Positions 27,720 to 37,038 of a stretch of 55,000 bases of DNA are shown here, piece by piece. Within the stretch, counting starts at the first letter, position 1, and each line of letters starts with the position of its first letter. The DNA comes from Paenibacillus sp. FSL K6-1330 (GTDB lineage: Bacteria; Bacillota; Bacilli; Paenibacillales; Paenibacillaceae): contig NZ_CP150269.1 in the NCBI RefSeq assembly GCF_037976825.1, positions 85,001 to 140,000 of the forward strand, read 5' to 3'. The notes under the pieces were generated by a model that did no database searches, was not told the DNA's origin, and was given only the letters and a program-made list of their open reading frames with translations. Both the position numbers and the translations under genes were made by a program.

Positions 27720-29780
27720 TTACTCAACCCACCATCGTTTGAAATCTTTCCACCAGGAACGTTCTTCCTGTTTCTCGGCCGCATCTGCAGGGTCCGCCTT
27801 CTTCGCAGGCTCTCCGTTTCCGTGTTCATCACAATATTCGGTAGGCTCCGTACCCTTAACGAAGACCTCCAGAATTTTGCCAGGACAGTCGGTGCCTGCG
27901 AGCTTCCCGGTCTTGGGATCCACATAAGCGCTGATGACTTCATCCGGGATCGGAAAAATCTTGGGCGGTACATTCTCCAGCGCTTTCTCCGTATACTGGG
28001 CGAAAATCGGCGCTGCCCGCCGCCCGTCGACTTTGCTGATTTCCCGCCCTTTATCATATCCAACCCAAACCGCCGTTGCCAGCTCCGGTGTATAGCCCAC
28101 AAGCCAAGCGTCGGAGTCGGTGGTGCCCGTCTTCCCGGCAACCGGCCGTTTCATTAGGGTAGAGACGCGGTTGCCCGTGCCACCTGTCTCGAATACCCCC
28201 TCCATCATGCGAGTCATCACGTAAGCTGCAGCAGGTTCAACCACTTGTTCACCCGACTCTTCCGGCGCTGTATACAAGCTGCGGCCAGCGGCATCGGTGA
28301 TGTTCAGTACGGCGACAGGTGATACCCGTTTGCCGTTGTTAGCCATAACAGCATAAGCGGAGGCCATCTCCAGCGGGCTGACGGGTGAGGTTCCCAGGGC
28401 CAGCGAGGGGACAGGCGCAAGCGGACTTGTGATGCCCATCTTTTTCGCCATGTCGGCTACTTTATCCGGGCCTATCTTCATAATGGTATTCACGGCATAA
28501 ATATTATCCGAAGCGGCGATGGCTTCCCGCATGGGAATTTCCCCTAAATATTTATCGCCGAAGTTGCTGGGCTGATACGTTTTGCGGTTGTTATCGTAAT
28601 GAAACAGAGTGGGCTGGCTGTTGAACACGCTGGTGCTCGTCATTTCCTTGGATGCAATGGCTGTTAAGTACATAATCGGCTTAAATGACGACCCGGGCTG
28701 CCTTGTTTTGGCCAACGCGTGGTTGTACTGATTCTCCCGGTAGTTCTTACCGCCAACCATGGCTTTGATGTGCCCGTTACGCGGGTCGACGGACACGAGC
28801 GCCGTTTCCAGCTCGCTCTTGTTGTCCATACCTTCGGATACAGCCTCTTCTGCTGCCTTTTGGGCCCGCGGGTCCAGGGTCGTATAGATGTTGAGGCCAC
28901 CCTGTTCGAGCTGCTGATCCGTAATGTTCAGCTGTTTGGTGACGAGGCTCCGGACATAATCCCGGAAATAGGAGGCAATCACTTTATTCTCCTGACGGTC
29001 CTGAGGAAGCAGGGCGAGCTTGGCCGAGGCGGCTTTATCGGCCTCGGTCTCGGTAATGAACCCAGTCTCCGCCATGGCATTGAGGACAATCTGCTGTCTT
29101 TTGAGCGCGTTGTCCATATGATTGTAGGGCGAGTAATACGTCGGACCTTTTGGAATGCCAGCCAGCATCGCGCTTTCGGCCAAAGTCAGTTTTTTTGCCG
29201 GTTTGCCGAAGTAGAGCAGGGACGCCGATTCGATACCGTAAGCCCCGTGGCCGTAATAAATTTCGTTGAGGTACATTTCAAGTATTTGATCTTTCGTATA
29301 TTTCATCTCAAGCTGGGCAGTGAATTTGGCCTCCTTGAGTTTGCGAGTCCATGTTTTTTCATGAGATAGGTATAAGTTTCGTGCAAGCTGCTGGGTTAAT
29401 GTGCTGGCGCCCTGTTTGCGATCCATATGCTGCAGGTTGACCAATACGGCTCGGGCCATGCCCTTCATATCAAACCCTGGATGATCATAAAATTTCCGGT
29501 CCTCCACCGACAAGGTAGCCTGGATCAGATGAGGAGATATATCATTCAAACTCACTTGCTCGGATGTATGCCCCGTGGTCGAGAAAGTGGCGATTAAATC
29601 TCCTTGGCTGTCAAGCAGACGGGAGTAGCGGGATGTTTCCGCGACGGGCAGTGGCGTTATAAATAAATAGGCGAGCAGAATGCCGCCGGCGATGATCGAA
29701 ATGCCAAGGAGTACGAACAGAAATGTAGCAAGCCGGACGAAACGACGTTTGCGCTTGGGTGATTTTTTTTGTCCCGGCAT
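27720..29780 (-). CDS. pbpG: Class A penicillin-binding protein (transglycosylase/transpeptidase)
   Basis: Polymerises and cross-links peptidoglycan. The 686-residue protein has a basic N-terminus, one TM helix (about 17-40), and a GT51 domain with EDRKFYDHPG and STLTQQLARNL. Its transpeptidase domain has S-S-F-K in PGSSFKP, SDN and KTGTTD. The C-terminus carries a short Lys/Glu-rich tail. The frame runs to 30086, but AAGGAG eight bases before the ATG at 29780 fixes the start. It lies next to and divergent from speE; in B. subtilis pbpG (ywhE) is beside speE, so I use that name from synteny, which is inference. Confidence 0.9.
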   Translation of the reverse strand: MPGQKKSPKRKRRFVRLATFLFVLLGISIIAGGILLAYLFITPLPVAETSRYSRLLDSQGDLIATFSTTGHTSEQVSLNDISPHLIQATLSVEDRKFYDHPGFDMKGMARAVLVNLQHMDRKQGASTLTQQLARNLYLSHEKTWTRKLKEAKFTAQLEMKYTKDQILEMYLNEIYYGHGAYGIESASLLYFGKPAKKLTLAESAMLAGIPKGPTYYSPYNHMDNALKRQQIVLNAMAETGFITETEADKAASAKLALLPQDRQENKVIASYFRDYVRSLVTKQLNITDQQLEQGGLNIYTTLDPRAQKAAEEAVSEGMDNKSELETALVSVDPRNGHIKAMVGGKNYRENQYNHALAKTRQPGSSFKPIMYLTAIASKEMTSTSVFNSQPTLFHYDNNRKTYQPSNFGDKYLGEIPMREAIAASDNIYAVNTIMKIGPDKVADMAKKMGITSPLAPVPSLALGTSPVSPLEMASAYAVMANNGKRVSPVAVLNITDAAGRSLYTAPEESGEQVVEPAAAYVMTRMMEGVFETGGTGNRVSTLMKRPVAGKTGTTDSDAWLVGYTPELATAVWVGYDKGREISKVDGRRAAPIFAQYTEKALENVPPKIFPIPDEVISAYVDPKTGKLAGTDCPGKILEVFVKGTEPTEYCDEHGNGEPAKKADPADAAEKQEERSWWKDFKRWWVE

Positions 29781-29958
29781 CAGTGGTTCTCCTTCCAGTC
29801 CTTTTTGTAGAGTCGAGGCTTTTGCGCTGCCAAAAATGGAGATATGCTCAAATTCCCCTTGGTTGCCTTCTTTTTCTATATAGTATGGGGCTGCTGAGGG
29901 CAGGATATTCATCGAAAGCGATGATGTTTCTGCTTCCATTCGTTTGTGCCGGAAGTTT

Positions 29959-29988
29959 TGGTTGCAATTTGGGCTTGATTTAATATAA
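29959..29988 (+). promoter_or_regulatory. Probable promoter of speE
   Basis: TTGCAA and TATAAT about 16 bases apart, in the 336-base divergent gap between pbpG and speE. The rest of the gap has no gene and no clear riboswitch; the exact end of this promoter is approximate. Confidence 0.45.
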
Positions 29989-30116
29989 TCTAATTTGTTT
30001 GGTACAATAGGAAAAGTGTGAAACTGTAAGCTAAAGGCATCTGCCCCGAATAAAGTTTTGCGGCTTGGATCTGGACGGCTGAACATTATTCTAGCGGAAA
30101 GAAGGTAGTGACGACG

Positions 30117-30944
30117 ATGGAATTATGGTACACAGAGAAGCAAACCCCGACTTTTGGCATCACGGCTAAAATCCGGGAGACTTTTGTACATGAGAAGACG
30201 GAGTTTCAACAACTGGACATGATCGATACTGAGGAATTCGGGCGTATGCTCGTTCTGGATGGTATGGTTATGACTACAATTAAGGATGAATTCGTCTATC
30301 ATGAGATGGTCGCTCACCCCGCGCTGAACACGCATCCAAATCCGAAGAAGGTTCTTGTTGTCGGCGGAGGAGACGGTGGCGTCATTCGCGAAGTGATCAA
30401 GCATCCGGGCGTAGAGAAAGCAGTACTCGTTGAAATTGATGGAAAAGTTATTGAATATTCGAAGCAGTATTTGCCTGAGATCGCCGGCAAGCTGGATGAT
30501 CCGAAGGTCGAAGTACTGGTTAACGATGGATATATGCACATCATAGAGAATAAGAACGAATACGACGTCATTATGGTAGACTCCACCGAGCCTGTGGGCC
30601 CGGCCGCTCCATTGTTTGAGCGCGGATTCTACCAAGGGATCTACGAAGCGCTGAAGGAAGACGGTATTTTCGTGGCGCAAACGGACAACCCGTGGTTTAA
30701 AGCGGACCTGATTCAGCAGGTCAACAAAGACGTGAAGGAAATCTTCCCGATCGTCCGAGTGTATGGAGCGAACATTCCAACCTACCCAAGCGGTCTGTGG
30801 ACCTTCACCATGGGCAGCAAAACGTATGATCCGCTTGAAGTGGACGAGTCCACGATTGATGAGATGGATACGAAATACTATTCGCCTCGCCTGCACAAAG
30901 CCGCATTCGTGCTGCCTAAATTTGTTGAAGACCTGGTGAAATAA
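30117..30944 (+). CDS. speE: Spermidine synthase
   Basis: Transfers the aminopropyl group from decarboxylated SAM to putrescine. The 275-residue protein closely follows B. subtilis SpeE as I recall it: ELWYTEKQT, the SAM loop [23 protein letters not shown], and [10 protein letters not shown] with the catalytic acidic residues and QTDNPWF. The frame opens at a GTG at 30108, but AAGAAGG is only two bases from it and 11 from the ATG at 30117, which also matches the known N-terminus. speB follows after 17 bases: one operon makes putrescine from agmatine and then spermidine. Confidence 0.96.
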   Translation: MELWYTEKQTPTFGITAKIRETFVHEKTEFQQLDMIDTEEFGRMLVLDGMVMTTIKDEFVYHEMVAHPALNTHPNPKKVLVVGGGDGGVIREVIKHPGVEKAVLVEIDGKVIEYSKQYLPEIAGKLDDPKVEVLVNDGYMHIIENKNEYDVIMVDSTEPVGPAAPLFERGFYQGIYEALKEDGIFVAQTDNPWFKADLIQQVNKDVKEIFPIVRVYGANIPTYPSGLWTFTMGSKTYDPLEVDESTIDEMDTKYYSPRLHKAAFVLPKFVEDLVK

Positions 30945-30961
30945 GGAGGAGCGATAAACTG

Positions 30962-31831
30962 ATGAAACTGGATCAAGGTTACTCCGGCAACGTATTTATA
31001 TTGAGTTCTGAGGATTATGAGGGGTCCAAAGCTGTCATTTACGGTATGCCGATGGATTTCACGGTTAGCTACCGTCCCGGCTCCCGTTTTGGCCCAGCTC
31101 GTATTCGCCAGGCTTCCGTAGGCTTGGAGGAGTACAGCCCGTACTTAGATAAAAGCATTGAAGACATGACGTATTTCGATGCAGGCGACCTTATGCTGCC
31201 TTTCGGCAATGCGGGCCGCAGCCTTGAAGTGATTGGCGATTATGTAGGCAAACTGCTGGATGACGGGAAATTCCCGATCGGACTTGGCGGCGAGCACCTC
31301 GTATCCTGGCCGATCATTCAGAAGGTGTATGAGAAGTATCCGGATCTTATTCTGATCCATATCGATGCCCATGCTGACCTGCGCGAGCATTATGAGGGAG
31401 AGCCGTTGTCCCACTCCACACCGGTCCGCAAGGCGGCGGGCATTATGGGCGGCAAGAATATTTATCAATTCGGTATCCGTTCCGGCTCCCGCGAGGAGTT
31501 CCAATATGGACGGGAGAACATTAATTTTTATCCGTTCGAAGTGGCGGCGCCTCTTAAAGAAGCCTTGCCTTCCATGGGCAACCGTCCGGTCTACGTGACT
31601 ATCGACATCGATGTGCTTGATCCATCTGCCGCACCGGGCACCGGTACTGCAGAAGCAGGCGGCATCACATCGAAGGAGCTGCTGGAAGCCGTGCACCTCA
31701 TTGCGGGCTCCGACGTGAACGTGGTCGGCTGCGATCTCGTGGAAGTGGCGCCGATCTATGATCCTTCGGAGCAGACCCAGATCGTAGCTGCGAAGTTGAT
31801 TCGTGAGATGTTGTTGGGATTCGTTAAGTAG
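30962..31831 (+). CDS. speB: Agmatinase
   Basis: Hydrolyses agmatine to putrescine and urea, feeding SpeE. The 289-residue ureohydrolase has the binuclear Mn ligands in GGEH, IDAHADLRE and DIDVLDPSAAPGTG, and the late VEVAPIYD. It lies 17 bases after speE, with AAGGAGG ahead of the ATG. No close classical terminator was found except CCCTCCCTG/CAGGGAGGG at about 31848-31867, after which the hairpin repeat array begins. Confidence 0.96.
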   Translation: MKLDQGYSGNVFILSSEDYEGSKAVIYGMPMDFTVSYRPGSRFGPARIRQASVGLEEYSPYLDKSIEDMTYFDAGDLMLPFGNAGRSLEVIGDYVGKLLDDGKFPIGLGGEHLVSWPIIQKVYEKYPDLILIHIDAHADLREHYEGEPLSHSTPVRKAAGIMGGKNIYQFGIRSGSREEFQYGRENINFYPFEVAAPLKEALPSMGNRPVYVTIDIDVLDPSAAPGTGTAEAGGITSKELLEAVHLIAGSDVNVVGCDLVEVAPIYDPSEQTQIVAAKLIREMLLGFVK

Positions 31832-31949
31832 TCCACCCGCCCAAACCCTCCCTGCCAGGGAGGGCCCCAAGGGCGCTGCCCTCTGGACACCCGGAACTTC
31901 GGCGTACGGAGTTGGTACGAGGATCTGAGCGGGGCTGGTGCTTGTGCCC

Positions 31950-32362
31950 GGCCACCGCTCGGTCTCCCCTGGCGGGGACGTCCTCGTGGCCTCTATTGCG
32001 TCCATATTTCAGCCGAGGCTTCGCCCCTCGGCTGATGAAGAAAAAGCAAGCCTCCCCTACCTAAGCCTACGGCTATCGGGGTCGGCTTGCTTTTTCGCGT
32101 GGTTTCGGCCCTCTTGGCAGCTTCCCTGGCGGGTCGCTCGAGGGCCTGCATTGCGTGCATGAGCAGCCGAGGCTATTCGCTCCTCGGCTGATGAAGAAAA
32201 AGCAAGCCTCCCCTATCTAAGCCTACGGCTATCGGGGTCGGCTTGCTTTTTCGCGTGGGCCTGCACTGCGTGCATGCTCTGCCGAGGCATCGCCCCCCGG
32301 CTGAAGAAAAAGCAAGCCTTCCCTACCTAAGCCTATGGCTATCGGGGTCGGCTTGCTTTTTC
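31950..32362. repeat. Tandem array of three double-hairpin repeat units
   Basis: Three related units of about 110-156 bases. Each has a GC-rich lead (CCCTGGCGGG, ATTGCGTGCAT, shorter in unit 3), a hairpin CAGCCGAGG/CCTCGGCTG, then a large stem-loop AAAAAGCAAGCC...GGCTTGCTTTTT with an inner AGCC-TAC-GGCT. The large stem-loops begin at 32041, 32197 and 32307. The array sits in the 628-base gap between speB and the AHSA1 gene; no gene fits there. 31832-31950 is unusually GC-rich. Confidence 0.85.
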
Positions 32363-32459
32363 AACTGAGCAATTGAGAAGAAATTATGGGTGGTCATATG
32401 TTATAAACTTAAGAAAGCTTGACCCGGATTTTGATGACGCCATAAGGAGGTTAACATCA

Positions 32460-32939
32460 ATGGGGGATTCGTCCAGCAAGAAGAGAATTGACTCTGCCTC
32501 GAGAATGATTAAGGCATCGCCACAAACCATATATCAGGCATTTACTGACCCCAAGGCTTGGGTATCGTGGCTTCCCCCAGAGGGGATGTCAGGTCAGATC
32601 GACACCTTTGATGCCTGTGAAGGCGGGACTTATCGAATGGTACTCACCTATAATGGAACGGACCAAGTTAATCTCGGTAAATCATCGGAAGGTACGGATA
32701 TCGTCCAAGGTAAATTCCTGGCGTTGGTGCCAAACAAGAAAATCGTGCAGTGTTTTGAATTCGAGTCGGAAGACCCCGCTTACGGGGGCCTGATGACCAT
32801 GACATGGACGTTGACAGCACTTGCGGAAGGCACGGATGTGACGATTGTTTGCGAGGACGTTCCTGAGGGCATACGTCAGGAAGATCACGAAGAGGGCTTG
32901 AATTCTACGCTTGAGAATCTCGCGGTCTTTACTGAATGA
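32460..32939 (+). CDS. AHSA1 / START-like (SRPBCC) domain protein
   Basis: A 159-residue soluble protein with the AHSA1 pattern: RMIKASPQTIYQAFTDPKAWVSWLPPEGM at the N-terminus and MTMTWTLTAL...TIVCEDVPEGI toward the end. Such proteins bind small hydrophobic ligands or act as stress-linked accessory proteins; the ligand here is unknown. AAGGAGG nine bases before the ATG at 32460 decides the start over the frame opening at 32373. It is flanked on both sides by the large hairpin repeats. Confidence 0.82.
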   Translation: MGDSSSKKRIDSASRMIKASPQTIYQAFTDPKAWVSWLPPEGMSGQIDTFDACEGGTYRMVLTYNGTDQVNLGKSSEGTDIVQGKFLALVPNKKIVQCFEFESEDPAYGGLMTMTWTLTALAEGTDVTIVCEDVPEGIRQEDHEEGLNSTLENLAVFTE

Positions 32940-32980
32940 TAGCGGACAGGCTGCCGCGCCTCACAACGTCCCTTGGCAGT

Positions 32981-33035
32981 AAAAAAAGCAAGCAACCCTA
33001 CGTAAGCCTAGCGGCTAATCGGGTTGCTTGCTTTC
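32981..33035. terminator. Bidirectional terminator, a fourth copy of the large hairpin
   Basis: AAAGCAAGCAACCC pairs perfectly with GGGTTGCTTGCTTT, with an inner AGCC/GGCT hairpin as in the array at 31950-32362. It separates the AHSA1 gene (+) and the serine hydrolase gene (-). Confidence 0.85.
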
Positions 33036-33038
33036 GTG

Positions 33039-35108
33039 TTATTTCAGGGTGATACCGAATGCGGAGCTTGGAGCACCGGCAAATACGACAGCTCCATTGG
33101 CTGGGAGCTTCACTTCATTACTGCCGCTGACGATGCTGTAGTTCACAACGGCACCTTTTTCGTCATACACGGCGAATGCGCCTTGTGCCGGCAGGGTGAC
33201 GGTCATCGTTTTGCCTGCAGCTTGTTTAGGGACGGTGTACCATTTGGCATAGCCATCGGCTTGCAGGGTAACGGTTGATTTTTTTCCTTTATAAAGCGGC
33301 TTAACGTCCTTACCGCTCACAAACAGGGAACCTGCCCCTTCGAGATACTCTACGCCCTTTTCCTTATAGAAACGGAATTCGGACGTATCCCGGCTGCCGA
33401 TCGCCGGAACCTGATGCTGGCTTACTGCGGTATCCGAGTCGATGATCTTCTTGTCGATCAGATATCCTTCCAGACCACTCTTGCTGTTAATCTCTACCGT
33501 CGGTTTCGTGATGAAGTACATCAGCGATGTGAATTTCTCGTTCAATGGATAGAACGTTTCGCCTTCCCGCTTGGCCCAAGCGGCAGCGGTCTCCTTGGAT
33601 AACGGGTTCGCTTCCATTTTCTCGGCGGTATAATGCGATAAAGCCATTTGCCCAAGTCCAGGAATCGTTACATATTGTCTTACCCACAAGTAGAGGCGGT
33701 CATTCTTTTCTTTGACAAAGCTAACCTTCGTGCTGCCATCCGCGCTGACAAATGTTCCATCTGCAGTGTATACATATTTCTCTGCAGGATAGTCTGGCAC
33801 CATCGGTACGGTAATGGACAGTTCGCCGTCCTTGATATCGACTTTCATCTGCTGATTCGTCACGCCATAGTAACCTGCATTTTTGGCGATGTCGCTAGGC
33901 ATGTCGGCCTTGACTGGTTTGCCGAATGATTTTTCCGGCTTGAATTCCTTGATCGTGCCTTTTTCCTTAAGGGCATGCAGCAGAATGTCGTTGGCCAACA
34001 ATTGGTTGGTTGAGCTGGAACCCCCGGAAGATAATACGGCGGCAGCCATATTTTGCTCTGGAAGAACTACGAGCGAAGCATGATACAGGATAGTGTCTCC
34101 GCCTTTGGTTACGGCTTTCATGTCATATTGGTTAAACGGGAACAGTCTCACGCTGTCCCAGCCGAGTCCGTAATCGAACGAGTTATCGGCATCTTCGGGC
34201 CACAGACCTTTTTTATATTCTTCCTGCTCCATGGCTTTAACGGATTTGTCGGAAAGAATGCCTTCGGCTTCCCCAGTGAAGATCTGCGCGAACTGCACCA
34301 GGTCTTCAGCCGTAGAATAGATGCCGCCGGTTCCGATCACATTGACCGTCTCGTTAGGAAGCTGTCCTTGGTGAGTAGGAAAATACAGACCCGCCATTTG
34401 GCTTAACTCCAACGTATCTTGGGATGTCTTCGTGTGGTCCAAATCTAACGGCTCGGTAAAAGATTGATGAATGAATGCGGTAAACTCCTTGCCGCTCACT
34501 TTCTCTACCAGTATCTCAGCTAGCGTGAATCCATCATTACAATAAACGGAAAATGCACCCGGGTCTGCTTTCAGATTTTGGGTGGACAGCTGCTTCAGCA
34601 GCGTGTCATGTGCATGAGGGTCATTATCTTCGAACAAAAATGCATTGTTCAGGCTGGAACCCTGCAGTCCGGAGGAATGGTTGAGCAGCATGCGCGGCGT
34701 GATTTTTTTGTAACGTTCGTCTTTCATCGTGAATTCGGGTATGTACTGAACCAGAGGCGTATCCAGGTTGATTTTCTCCTCATCCACCAATTTCATGACC
34801 GCAGCGGCGGTGAACACTTTACTCGTGGAGCCGATGCCATACATCGTTTCCTTGGTCAGCGGTTTCTTTCCTTCGATATCATTGACGCCCGCTTGACCGG
34901 ACACGGTAATCACTCCGTTGTCGATAAGGGCATATTGAACGCTTGTCGTACCATAAGTCTCGGTGAGCAGCTTGGCTTTCTCTGCGGCGGTTTTCTGAAG
35001 GCCTCCTCCAGCAGCAACTTGGCTGTTATCTGCTGCCATTACCCCAGCAGGAAGAACCAGTGTGACTGCGAGAAGGGTTACGAGCATCCGTGATAGTCTT
35101 TTCTTCAA
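33039..35108 (-). CDS. Secreted serine hydrolase of the beta-lactamase/class C family
   Basis: The 689-residue protein has a signal peptide (about 1-25, ending GVMAA) and a class C-like serine hydrolase domain with S94-T-S-K97, the Y189-C-N191 motif and a late KGGD at the HxG/KTG position. A long C-terminal region of about 300 residues is strand-rich. Such proteins include esterases and D-aminopeptidases; true beta-lactamase activity cannot be inferred. The TTG start at 35108 is supported by AAGGAGG at a normal distance. It stands alone, probably acting at the cell surface. Confidence 0.88.
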   Translation of the reverse strand: MKKRLSRMLVTLLAVTLVLPAGVMAADNSQVAAGGGLQKTAAEKAKLLTETYGTTSVQYALIDNGVITVSGQAGVNDIEGKKPLTKETMYGIGSTSKVFTAAAVMKLVDEEKINLDTPLVQYIPEFTMKDERYKKITPRMLLNHSSGLQGSSLNNAFLFEDNDPHAHDTLLKQLSTQNLKADPGAFSVYCNDGFTLAEILVEKVSGKEFTAFIHQSFTEPLDLDHTKTSQDTLELSQMAGLYFPTHQGQLPNETVNVIGTGGIYSTAEDLVQFAQIFTGEAEGILSDKSVKAMEQEEYKKGLWPEDADNSFDYGLGWDSVRLFPFNQYDMKAVTKGGDTILYHASLVVLPEQNMAAAVLSSGGSSSTNQLLANDILLHALKEKGTIKEFKPEKSFGKPVKADMPSDIAKNAGYYGVTNQQMKVDIKDGELSITVPMVPDYPAEKYVYTADGTFVSADGSTKVSFVKEKNDRLYLWVRQYVTIPGLGQMALSHYTAEKMEANPLSKETAAAWAKREGETFYPLNEKFTSLMYFITKPTVEINSKSGLEGYLIDKKIIDSDTAVSQHQVPAIGSRDTSEFRFYKEKGVEYLEGAGSLFVSGKDVKPLYKGKKSTVTLQADGYAKWYTVPKQAAGKTMTVTLPAQGAFAVYDEKGAVVNYSIVSGSNEVKLPANGAVVFAGAPSSAFGITLK

Positions 35109-35210
35109 TGAATAAATACCTCCTTATTATGAATGTACTTAGTTAGTACGATTTACCAGCCCAAATGGTTCAATCTTTTTTCGGGAAATTTACAAAGTGC
35201 GGGGAGGAAC

Positions 35211-35265
35211 AAAAAAACAGGCATCCCATCCATAGCCGTAAAGCCATGTGGGGATACCTGTTTTT
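35211..35265 (-). terminator. Terminator after the PAP2 gene
   Basis: On the minus strand AAAACAGGTATCCCC pairs with GGGATGCCTGTTTT (one mismatch), followed by T. It begins within the stop codon of the PAP2 gene. Confidence 0.75.
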
Positions 35266-35788
35266 AACTGAGTACGATAAGCAGCGCCGAGGTGGTTCCG
35301 ACGAAACAGCCTGCCAAACAATCCGAAGGATAGTGAAAGCCAAGATAAATGCGTGACAGGCTGACCGTAAGGGCCAGCAGGATCAAGAGCAATGACAGCC
35401 AGGGTGTTATAAACAGAAACGGCGTGATAATGGAAAAGATGGCCGTCGAGTGTCCGGAAGGAAACGAATGGTCCTTCATCGGTTTTTTTTCGAACCGTAC
35501 CTTTTCAAGTGCCAGATAGGGCCGGATGCGCCGCATCTTCCTTTTGATGAGGGCCGTAATCAGGAAGCTGAGTGAAAGTGCAATAAAACTCTGCCACCCC
35601 ATCGTATTCCATGGCTCAGGTGCAAAAAACGCTATCGAAAGTGTCAGCACAATGGTAAAGATAGCACCCCCCATATGGGTGACCAGCGCGAGCATCGAAT
35701 CCACCGTTTTGTTGCTGATCTTGCGGTTTAACCAGCGGAAGATAAGGTGGTCATGTTGCTGAAGCCAATCCATCGAACGAGTAATCAT
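35264..35788 (-). CDS. PAP2 family membrane phosphatase
   Basis: A membrane lipid phosphatase, acting perhaps on undecaprenyl pyrophosphate or phosphatidic acid. The 174-residue protein has about five TM helices and the three PAP2 motifs: KRKMRRIRP, SFPSGHS, and SRIYLGFHYPSD with the catalytic His. The ATG at 35788 follows GAGGTG. It is a single-gene unit. The 342-base gap that follows has no gene: it holds a near-palindrome TTGT-AAGC-AC-GCTT-C-ACAA at about 36013-36031 and a promoter at 36069. Confidence 0.9.
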   Translation of the reverse strand: MITRSMDWLQQHDHLIFRWLNRKISNKTVDSMLALVTHMGGAIFTIVLTLSIAFFAPEPWNTMGWQSFIALSLSFLITALIKRKMRRIRPYLALEKVRFEKKPMKDHSFPSGHSTAIFSIITPFLFITPWLSLLLILLALTVSLSRIYLGFHYPSDCLAGCFVGTTSALLIVLS

Positions 35789-36068
35789 TGTGAACAGAAC
35801 ACCTCACATTATAATTTTGTAAGCAGTCAGCCCAAAGTTAAATAGGCTGCAATATATGCTTGTAAGGGCCGAGATTCATAGTGTAGACAAGAGGCTTACA
35901 TACGACAGTATACAGGAGAATTGTTAAGCGTGGGTATGAATGACATGTATTTTTTCATAAATTGAACTTTCTTTGTCGCAGGTGGGTTTGATGATAGCCG
36001 TTTTGAGTGTGTTGTAAGCACGCTTCACAAGATTATGGTTTCCCAGGGATGATGACTTCATGTCCCCA

Positions 36069-36097
36069 TGTTCTCGAAGCCCGGAATCCGATATAAT
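36069..36097 (+). promoter_or_regulatory. Probable promoter of the nitrilase-GNAT operon
   Basis: A perfect TATAAT at 36092 with TGTTCT 17 bases upstream. AAGGAGGAG precedes the nitrilase ATG. Confidence 0.5.
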
Positions 36098-36130
36098 GAA
36101 AGCATCTAACCATGCCTAAGGAGGAGAAGC

Positions 36131-36988
36131 ATGAAATTCCGCGTTTCTGCCGTGCAATATCATCTGCACACCATTCAATCCTTTGACGATTTTGCCCGTC
36201 AGTCGGAGCATTATATCCGGACGGCGGAGGAATTTGAAGTCGATTTTGTGCTGTTTCCGGAATTTTTCACAACCCAACTGATGTCCATCGGGGATGATCA
36301 GGGCAAGGCATTGACGATCAATGATCTTCCGGATTTCACAGACCGTTACCGCGAGCTGTTTCAAGGCTTTGCGAAGCAATATAACATGCATATCATTGGC
36401 GGGACGCACGTCATTCGCCGGGAAAGGAAGCTGTACAATGTAGCGCATCTGTTCTATCCGGACGGCCGCATTGCGGAGCAAGCCAAGATCCATATCACGC
36501 CTTCGGAGATTAGCGGATGGAATATGGGAGCGGGTGAAGGACTCGAAGTGTTCGAGACGGAAAAAGGCACCATTGCGATGCTGACCTGCTATGACATCGA
36601 ATTCCCTGAGATTGTGCGCATGGCCAAGGCTAAAGGGGCCGACGTCATTTTCTGTCCGTCCTGTACGGATGATCGGCACGGATTTCACCGCGTGCGTTAT
36701 ACCAGCCATGCCCGCGCCATTGAGAATCAAATCTATGTGGTGCTGACCGGTACCGTTGGCTCGCTGCCAACCGTGGATCTGATGCGTGCCAACTTCGGAC
36801 AGGCGGCCATCATTACCCCGAACGATATCCCGTTTCCTCCGCAGGGCCTGCTGGCCGAGGGAGAGCTGAACAACGACATGATCATTACCGCCGATCTTGA
36901 TCTGGATTTATTGTATCAAGTGCGCGAGAAGGGATCCGTCACGACATGGCGCGATCGCCGCACGGATTTGTATCCGGATTGGGAATAA
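36131..36988 (+). CDS. Carbon-nitrogen hydrolase (nitrilase superfamily)
   Basis: Cleaves a C-N bond of an unknown amide or nitrile. The 285-residue protein carries the full catalytic set E44 (FPEFF), K119 (KIHITP) and C153 (LTCYDIEFPE). The segment TSHARAIENQIYVVLTGTVG is typical of the family. AAGGAGGAG precedes the ATG. A GNAT gene follows after 50 bases, so they likely form an operon. In B. subtilis YhcX a GNAT and a nitrilase domain are fused in one protein; here they are separate genes and in the opposite order. Confidence 0.92.
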   Translation: MKFRVSAVQYHLHTIQSFDDFARQSEHYIRTAEEFEVDFVLFPEFFTTQLMSIGDDQGKALTINDLPDFTDRYRELFQGFAKQYNMHIIGGTHVIRRERKLYNVAHLFYPDGRIAEQAKIHITPSEISGWNMGAGEGLEVFETEKGTIAMLTCYDIEFPEIVRMAKAKGADVIFCPSCTDDRHGFHRVRYTSHARAIENQIYVVLTGTVGSLPTVDLMRANFGQAAIITPNDIPFPPQGLLAEGELNNDMIITADLDLDLLYQVREKGSVTTWRDRRTDLYPDWE

Positions 36989-37038
36989 GCCCGTTTATCA
37001 GCACGTGAGGAAAATAGGACAAAGGCGGTGCAGAGGAA

